Origin: Saccharomycopsis crataegensis
Lineage: Eukaryota > Ascomycota > Saccharomycetes > Ascoideales > Saccharomycopsidaceae
Assembly (NCBI RefSeq): GCF_037102585.1
Contig: NW_027043820.1
Coordinates: forward strand, 2,018,501-2,082,500
DNA: 64,000 bases
Direction: 5' to 3'
Part shown: positions 58,714 through 64,000 of the stretch, piece after piece
How positions within the stretch are numbered: the stretch's first letter is position 1
How the letters are laid out: every line of letters starts with the position of its first letter
Program-made: the position numbers and the translations under genes
The notes under the pieces: generated by a model
What the model saw: only the letters and a program-made list of their open reading frames with translations
What the model was told of the DNA's origin: nothing
The model's database searches: none

Positions 58714-61700
58714 TCACTTATTTGATCTAACCCTAACTACATCGTTAAGCAACTTGTCATAAGTTTCATCAACCGCTTTCTCATCATCAAATGACAAGTC
58801 GTTCACTCTGTTGGCCATAGAATCAATACTATGGAAACTTTCTGCATCATCATTATCCACTTCATGACTCAAAACTTCGCCGCCATTCGTTACGGATTCT
58901 GGTTCCACTTGTTTACCTGTATCTTCAAGCTTCTGATCAATTGTTTGGGTTTGCGCTTGGGCATCGCTTACGGCATTGGCAATGCTCGTCGCAATCAGAT
59001 TTTCAGTAATTGATGCTTCCGGTGGTGGAACTTTATAAATGTGATGAAGTTGGAATGAATCATGTTCCACTTTGTCAATTAATTCGTTGATGGACTTAAT
59101 ACCCTTTGCCTTAATCACCGCTTTACGAAGTTGTTCACCAGAAATCAAACTGAGTAATCTTGGAGTCACATTAGTCGGAGTACTAGCGCCAGAAGCAACA
59201 CTGGTGCTAGAGGAGGAGTTGGAACTTGCGCCCTTTGTCTTTAATGAAACACTTCGAGAATCGGACGTAGCGGAGGTAGTAGATGATGAGCTTGCTTGTG
59301 TTGCTTGAGGTTGAAGGTTTGGCTTTGTGCTAGGTGATTGTGGAGGTTGAAGACGATTTTGTTGGCCTTGCAATGAGGGAGGCAATGCTGGAGCAGTAGA
59401 GGTTTCATCAGGATATAATCTTTTTTGCTGTTGAACAAAGTACCCCCATCTGTGCAATTCACCTTCTTCTTCCTCTTGTTTCTTAGCATTGATAGAAGTT
59501 TGAGAAACATTACGGAACAAAACTGGGCGCCCAGTAGTGGTATCAACGGAAATTTCTTGGCCATCCGTTGATTTTTCAATGGCCAATTGATGAGGTAATT
59601 CGACTTGCGAAATAAGTGGGATTTGGGCCTGCTGAGGATTGATATATTGGATTTGGGAACTCTGGATTTGATTCAATTCTGGAGAAATTGTTTCATTGGT
59701 GTTGATAAGATCCTTTGAAAGGTTGTGCAAATATTCTTCTTCAAAGTTATCATTGATGATATCCTTGCCGGTAACGATGTTAATATTTTCATCATTAGCG
59801 ACACCTCTGAGTCTGGATGGGGAGTTGTGGCTATCAATAAAGGTATTTTGATTGTCATCATCGACTGTTGCTACAGTCATAATGCTATTAGTGGTATTTG
59901 TACGACTAATCTTCGGTGGGCCACCATCTTCGGTACCTTCAAAATAGATATGAACAATTTTCTCAAGAGCAGAGTCAAGCAAACAGAAACGCAACAAGCG
60001 TTCCTTTTCTTCAGTTGTCAAACCACCGTTATTACGCTTTTCAAACAATGCATCAATGGTTTGATGGATTTCTTCCCTAATAACCTTGGTTCTATTGACC
60101 AAGGATTTCTTAAGCAAACGATTGGAGTAATCTTCGTATTCCGAAGTTTTAGCATTGAGAAATGCTTCAGCAGACTCGGCAATCAAGGAACCATCAAAGA
60201 TCAACTCATCTTGCAAGTCATCACCCTTAGATGGAATAGATTCTTCACCGTGCAAATTAATTTCCATATTACGCATCAATAGAACCGCAATACGTGAACT
60301 GATCAATTCAGGAATAGAATCATAGTCAATATCAAGATTGAAAATCGATCGCGATCCTTTAACGCAGCTGTATAATGAGGCACCGACCCCTTGAACTTCA
60401 TTGCCAATCAAACTAACGTGGATCAATTTCCGACAATTTTGTAGAATATCAAGGACAGCGGCCAAAGATTTGGCAGACAAGTAATTATAATCCAAGTGAA
60501 TCCGTTTAAGATTGGGGAATTTTGACAAATAACGTTTCAAATAAGGAATACTTGAAGGAATAATGTTTGGCAAGGAGCTTAAATCCAAGTAGCTCAAGTT
60601 TGGTAATTCTGACAAATTTTTAAGGAATACTGAAAACTCCTTCACATCTGAAAGATTGGTAGCATTCAATGACAAAAACAACAACTTGGATTTTGGATTA
60701 CTGACCTTCAATTTAGACAATTGCTTATTACTTAAATCGTTAAATCCAAAGTCAATGCCTTCACAAGATGAGTTTTCTTTGTTTAACCATTGGCTAATGA
60801 TTTCACATTTTGTAGCAGAAATATTTGACGAAGCCAACCCCAAACGTTTGGTGCTGATGGCAATACCACTTCCAATTAACTCTTGGAAATCTTCAAGTTT
60901 GAAATCAATTCCGGTCAAGATCAATTCTGAAATGCCGCCACGCTTCTTAAGCACGTCGACAAATAATTTCCAATTCATATTGAATCGATAATATTCGGGA
61001 GATAAGTCTGAGCGATATTTGGTCTGAGATAAATCCAACTTCAAAAGCTTTTGATTTTTCAACAAAAATTTGCACAAAAATTTCCATGATTCACTATCAA
61101 TCATCATATTTTTAAGAGACAATTTTTCCAAACTTTGGTTATTCGATAGAGATGTTAACATTACCTTGATCATTTCATTGGTAAGAATCACATTATCAAA
61201 AATGATGGTGTTAATTGGTGCGATGGCAATAAAATCAGAAAAAGATAAGATATCGATCAAGGTTGGTTTGGGGTTCAAGAATTTCAACACATGCAATGGT
61301 TTAGATTTTCCTTTCAATTGTTTGAGAGTAGCTGGGATTGGTAAGATCTCTCTTAAATGGCAACAGCGCGTGTATAACATGTCTAATGGCACGTCGTGGA
61401 CAGAGAGATAATTATCTTCATTTTCTGCATCCGCTTCCGGTGGCTTATCGTCGTCAAAGTGATGCTCACGATGATGCATTGGTTTATCAATATCAACATT
61501 TTCGGTGTGGAATAAGATCGGCGCATCTTCCTCTACTTGATTCATTGATGGCATAAGATGCCCATTTTTTGAAATTTTGTAGTTGGCCACTTCGTTGGCA
61601 ATTCTAATGGCTGATGAGTGGGCTTCTTGCGCATGTTTCTTGGCTTCCTCAAGGGCCCTCTTCTGGCTTTCTAATGCCAATAAATATTGTTTTTGGTTGT

Positions 61701-62916
61701 AGTCCTTCTTTGTTTCAATCTCCGAGATTTTCTTTTCACTGTTTGCAATGCCTACCGAAAGTCTAGGGGTTTCGGCAATAAGATCTTCGGGAATCAACAC
61801 ATTACCTTTCTTTGGCTTTCTTGAAGGAATCTGTTGAGGGGGATCATTTCTAATGGAGTTGATATCAAAGGTGACTCTCTTCATTTTCAAGTTGGTGAGT
61901 TGCTCAATAGGAATTTCCACTTTATTTGGGTTCTTATTCAAAATAACTCTTTCGGTTGGCGCTGGGGGTTGCACTGATTTACTAGAAATTCTGGCGCTAA
62001 CTTTACCACGCAATGATCCAAAACGTTTTTTGTTATCAAGACCAGGAGATTCTTGAGAGGCCACTTTAGGCGATGGGACTTTGAGCACCGGTGATGTCAT
62101 TGAAGCCGCTGAAGACAAAGTGGCAGGAGAAGAGGTTACCGAGCCAGCGCTGGGAGTGACAGATGTTTTGGATTCTAAACTGGATTCGGCTGGCTTAGCA
62201 AGCTCTGTTTTTATTGGATGAACAGGTGGCGGGACACTATTAGCCTTCTTTTTCCCGAATTTCGATGAGATTGAACTGAATAAAGATTTCTTACTTCCAC
62301 CGCTTGATGTTTGTGATGATGTACGGGTCAAACCATTTCCTGAGCTAGTACTGGCTCCGCTTAGTTTCTTTTCTAATTCATTTTGGGGGATACTTGATAA
62401 AGACCTGGTCTCACTGCTGACGGATAACCTTCTCCTAGCGTCATTTGAATCAATGGATCTTCTTGTCAAGGTAGAGGAAAGACTTGATGAGCGGCTCCTA
62501 GTCTTCAAGCTCTTATTAAAACCGGAATTCAAAGGGATGGTGCCTGAATGAAGTTCTTTATTATTGCTAGCGGTGAATTTATCATTGAGTCTGCCATTTG
62601 CAGTTGAGGCGTGGAGGTCGGAAGGGGTTGTGTTTGATGTGGTGGTGGTTTGCGATGGAGTGGAAGCAGCGGGGGCCCTGGATCCGGAAGCTCTGTTTTC
62701 TTTGGATAGCTGTACTGACGTGCTAGAAGTGGCCGAAGTGGCTGGGGGATTAATTGATGTCAAATCGTTAGGTGATGGGATTACTGGGGCCTTGGGCACC
62801 TTAATTGAAGCATCATCCGTGGCACCCTTCATATTTTTTTTTATCTTGCCACGGAAAATCCAGTCAACGTCCCCATTGGTAACTCCGGATTCATTATTTT
62901 CAAGAGATTTTGACAT
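58714..62916 (-). CDS. large LRR protein with PP1 docking motif (Gip3/Her1-like)
   Basis: A 1400-aa protein resembling the yeast Gip3/Her1 pair. The N-terminus has the short conserved box GDVDWIFRGKIKK. A long Ser/Pro-rich region follows, then an RVxF-type docking motif KRVTFDI (Arg347-Phe350, 61867-61878), the classical binding site for protein phosphatase 1 (Glc7). A coiled-coil patch (about 395-435, EEAKKHAQEAHSS) precedes an LRR solenoid (about 535-920) with repeats such as LEKLSLKNMMIDSESWKFL and LSYLDLSSLPNI. The C-terminal 450 residues are disordered, with a Ser-rich block. Overexpressed Gip3 moves Glc7 in S. cerevisiae, so this is probably a PP1 regulatory scaffold. Orthology is from memory of family features. 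Confidence 0.78.
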   Translation of the reverse strand: MSKSLENNESGVTNGDVDWIFRGKIKKNMKGATDDASIKVPKAPVIPSPNDLTSINPPATSATSSTSVQLSKENRASGSRAPAASTPSQTTTTSNTTPSDLHASTANGRLNDKFTASNNKELHSGTIPLNSGFNKSLKTRSRSSSLSSTLTRRSIDSNDARRRLSVSSETRSLSSIPQNELEKKLSGASTSSGNGLTRTSSQTSSGGSKKSLFSSISSKFGKKKANSVPPPVHPIKTELAKPAESSLESKTSVTPSAGSVTSSPATLSSAASMTSPVLKVPSPKVASQESPGLDNKKRFGSLRGKVSARISSKSVQPPAPTERVILNKNPNKVEIPIEQLTNLKMKRVTFDINSIRNDPPQQIPSRKPKKGNVLIPEDLIAETPRLSVGIANSEKKISEIETKKDYNQKQYLLALESQKRALEEAKKHAQEAHSSAIRIANEVANYKISKNGHLMPSMNQVEEDAPILFHTENVDIDKPMHHREHHFDDDKPPEADAENEDNYLSVHDVPLDMLYTRCCHLREILPIPATLKQLKGKSKPLHVLKFLNPKPTLIDILSFSDFIAIAPINTIIFDNVILTNEMIKVMLTSLSNNQSLEKLSLKNMMIDSESWKFLCKFLLKNQKLLKLDLSQTKYRSDLSPEYYRFNMNWKLFVDVLKKRGGISELILTGIDFKLEDFQELIGSGIAISTKRLGLASSNISATKCEIISQWLNKENSSCEGIDFGFNDLSNKQLSKLKVSNPKSKLLFLSLNATNLSDVKEFSVFLKNLSELPNLSYLDLSSLPNIIPSSIPYLKRYLSKFPNLKRIHLDYNYLSAKSLAAVLDILQNCRKLIHVSLIGNEVQGVGASLYSCVKGSRSIFNLDIDYDSIPELISSRIAVLLMRNMEINLHGEESIPSKGDDLQDELIFDGSLIAESAEAFLNAKTSEYEDYSNRLLKKSLVNRTKVIREEIHQTIDALFEKRNNGGLTTEEKERLLRFCLLDSALEKIVHIYFEGTEDGGPPKISRTNTTNSIMTVATVDDDNQNTFIDSHNSPSRLRGVANDENINIVTGKDIINDNFEEEYLHNLSKDLINTNETISPELNQIQSSQIQYINPQQAQIPLISQVELPHQLAIEKSTDGQEISVDTTTGRPVLFRNVSQTSINAKKQEEEEGELHRWGYFVQQQKRLYPDETSTAPALPPSLQGQQNRLQPPQSPSTKPNLQPQATQASSSSTTSATSDSRSVSLKTKGASSNSSSSTSVASGASTPTNVTPRLLSLISGEQLRKAVIKAKGIKSINELIDKVEHDSFQLHHIYKVPPPEASITENLIATSIANAVSDAQAQTQTIDQKLEDTGKQVEPESVTNGGEVLSHEVDNDDAESFHSIDSMANRVNDLSFDDEKAVDETYDKLLNDVVRVRSNK

Positions 62917-64000
62917 ATTTGGTGTCTGCTATTATTGGTTTTTGTTCTTCTCTTTGGTAACAAGTTTCTCTTAAAATTCTTAATGATGTTTCTGTTGAAG
63001 GACAACTCCCAAGGAATGCTTCAATTGCCAAGAAAGGAAAAAGAAAAAAAAAAAAAAAAAGAGAAAGAAAAGGATGGAACTGTCAAAGGGTCATGAATAT
63101 TTGTAACAATTTTCTCAGGGGAAAAAAAATGCTTTGAAAGAATGTCCTGGTATATTGTTGTGGATTACCAAAAAAAATGATAGATGGCCTATTAAAATGT
63201 CGAGGAGTGTCAACCTGTGTGCTCTTTTTTTTTTTTTTTTTTGAAGGGTCGGAAATGGGTTATCCCGTGACATTCTAGTGGATGTTCCGGGGGAGATAAG
63301 GACACTAGTCCCACAAGTATGACATAATGATAGCGAATCCAGAGTCCACCGATTGGCTTGTAGATCACCAGCCTCCATCGGCCTTTTAGCGTTTACAGGA
63401 TGACATCTACAATCGAATAATATGCTAAGCCCACAACCTTCGTTTCTTATAAAAGTATACCTGTCTATATCACCTGATAAGGGTACCGCTGTGTTTCCGG
63501 CACTCCCGACTGTCATCCTCATTTAATATGTTCCCAGATTGATTGGCTGTATCGCTTGGTAGCAAGTAGCGGGGGGATATTACAAAATGGTGTACAATTA
63601 ATTTATAAGTATACTTATATATTTCCGTAGTTTCTTAATGTCATATTTTGGGATTTCTTGACCAAAATGATCACCGAATCTATTTCCCACACACTTCGTC
63701 TCATTTGACGGGTCATTAAGACTCTGTTTTTGGACAACTGGCTGAGACTTTTGCGAATTTCAGGATTGACAGCTGTCTAAGGCTTATCATTTTGTTTTTT
63801 TTTTTGTTTTTTTTTTTATTTTACTTTACTGCTCTTCTTGTTGTTCATCTTTCTTCTGTATTATTTTATTTTCTTGGTCTGTATCAGACTGTAGTTGGTC
63901 ACACAAATGTCCCAAAAAGAAGACTTTCAATTATCTCAGTGGTGATAACTACCAGTTGTTACCATGTGTATTATATTTAAAAAAATATAAGGCATATTGC
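62917..64000. other. intergenic region at the right end
   Basis: The promoter side of the GIP3-like gene and a region running off the window. The part 63240-63525 is more GC-rich than its surroundings and carries a 135-codon minus-strand frame with ATG at 63522, but nothing recognisable. T-tracts occur at 63225-63242 and 63796-63818. Confidence 0.45.

Overview
The window is AT-rich nuclear DNA from a budding yeast. It is gene-dense with mostly intron-free genes. The few introns carry a TACTAAC-type branch point, as in Saccharomycotina. A nuclear gene for the complex I 20 kDa (PSST) subunit argues against Saccharomycetaceae, which lost complex I. CTG codons are rare, and one in the GH72 gene sits where a small polar residue is expected. 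Together these suggest the CUG-Ser clade (Debaryomycetaceae/Metschnikowiaceae relatives), but I cannot name a species. No virus-like element, transposon, tRNA, rRNA or CRISPR array was recognised.

Layout: 1-2.9 kb is gene-poor with microsatellites and a 282-bp tandem duplication. 2.9-7.4 kb holds a serine-rich unknown gene, a BRL1/BRR6 nuclear-envelope gene and a PEX11-family gene, all on +. 7.8-16.9 kb holds a divergent Ssn6/Cyc8-like TPR gene with a 3.8-kb upstream region, and an opsin-related HSP30/MRH1-type membrane protein. 16.9-26.8 kb holds an unknown coiled-coil protein, a Ser/Thr-rich secreted wall protein, YET3, a head-to-head DUS3/DUS4 pair and a small single-pass membrane protein. 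28-34 kb holds an MFS (ATR1/AMF1-type) transporter, an F-box/LRR protein, a 2-oxoglutarate oxygenase and BOL2. 34.9-40.5 kb holds MDM34, a three-exon ZIP3/HEI10-type meiotic RING gene and a head-to-head COX9/COX8 pair. 41-47.2 kb holds a PUS7 with an embedded tRNA-ligase kinase domain, RAD59, the complex I PSST subunit and RPS12. 47.5-54.2 kb holds SKI2, RTF1 and the two-exon SSU72. 54.5-63 kb holds a GAS-family glucanosyltransferase, an unknown Ser/Asn-rich protein and a 1400-residue LRR protein with a PP1 docking motif (GIP3/HER1-like).

The most unusual object is the 1016-codon gene at 41051-44101. It is a complete PUS7/TruD pseudouridine synthase whose N-terminal region is interrupted by a complete-looking polynucleotide-kinase domain of the fungal tRNA ligase Trl1. 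Pus7 modifies U35 of intron-containing pre-tRNA-Tyr and Trl1 heals and seals spliced tRNA halves, so the fusion joins two steps of tRNA maturation in one polypeptide.

Several divergent promoters pair related functions: COX9/COX8 (with two CCAAT boxes), DUS3/DUS4 and RTF1/SSU72. SSU72 has a tandem 3' splice acceptor beside its catalytic CX5R motif, and SKI2 has a minimal upstream ORF.
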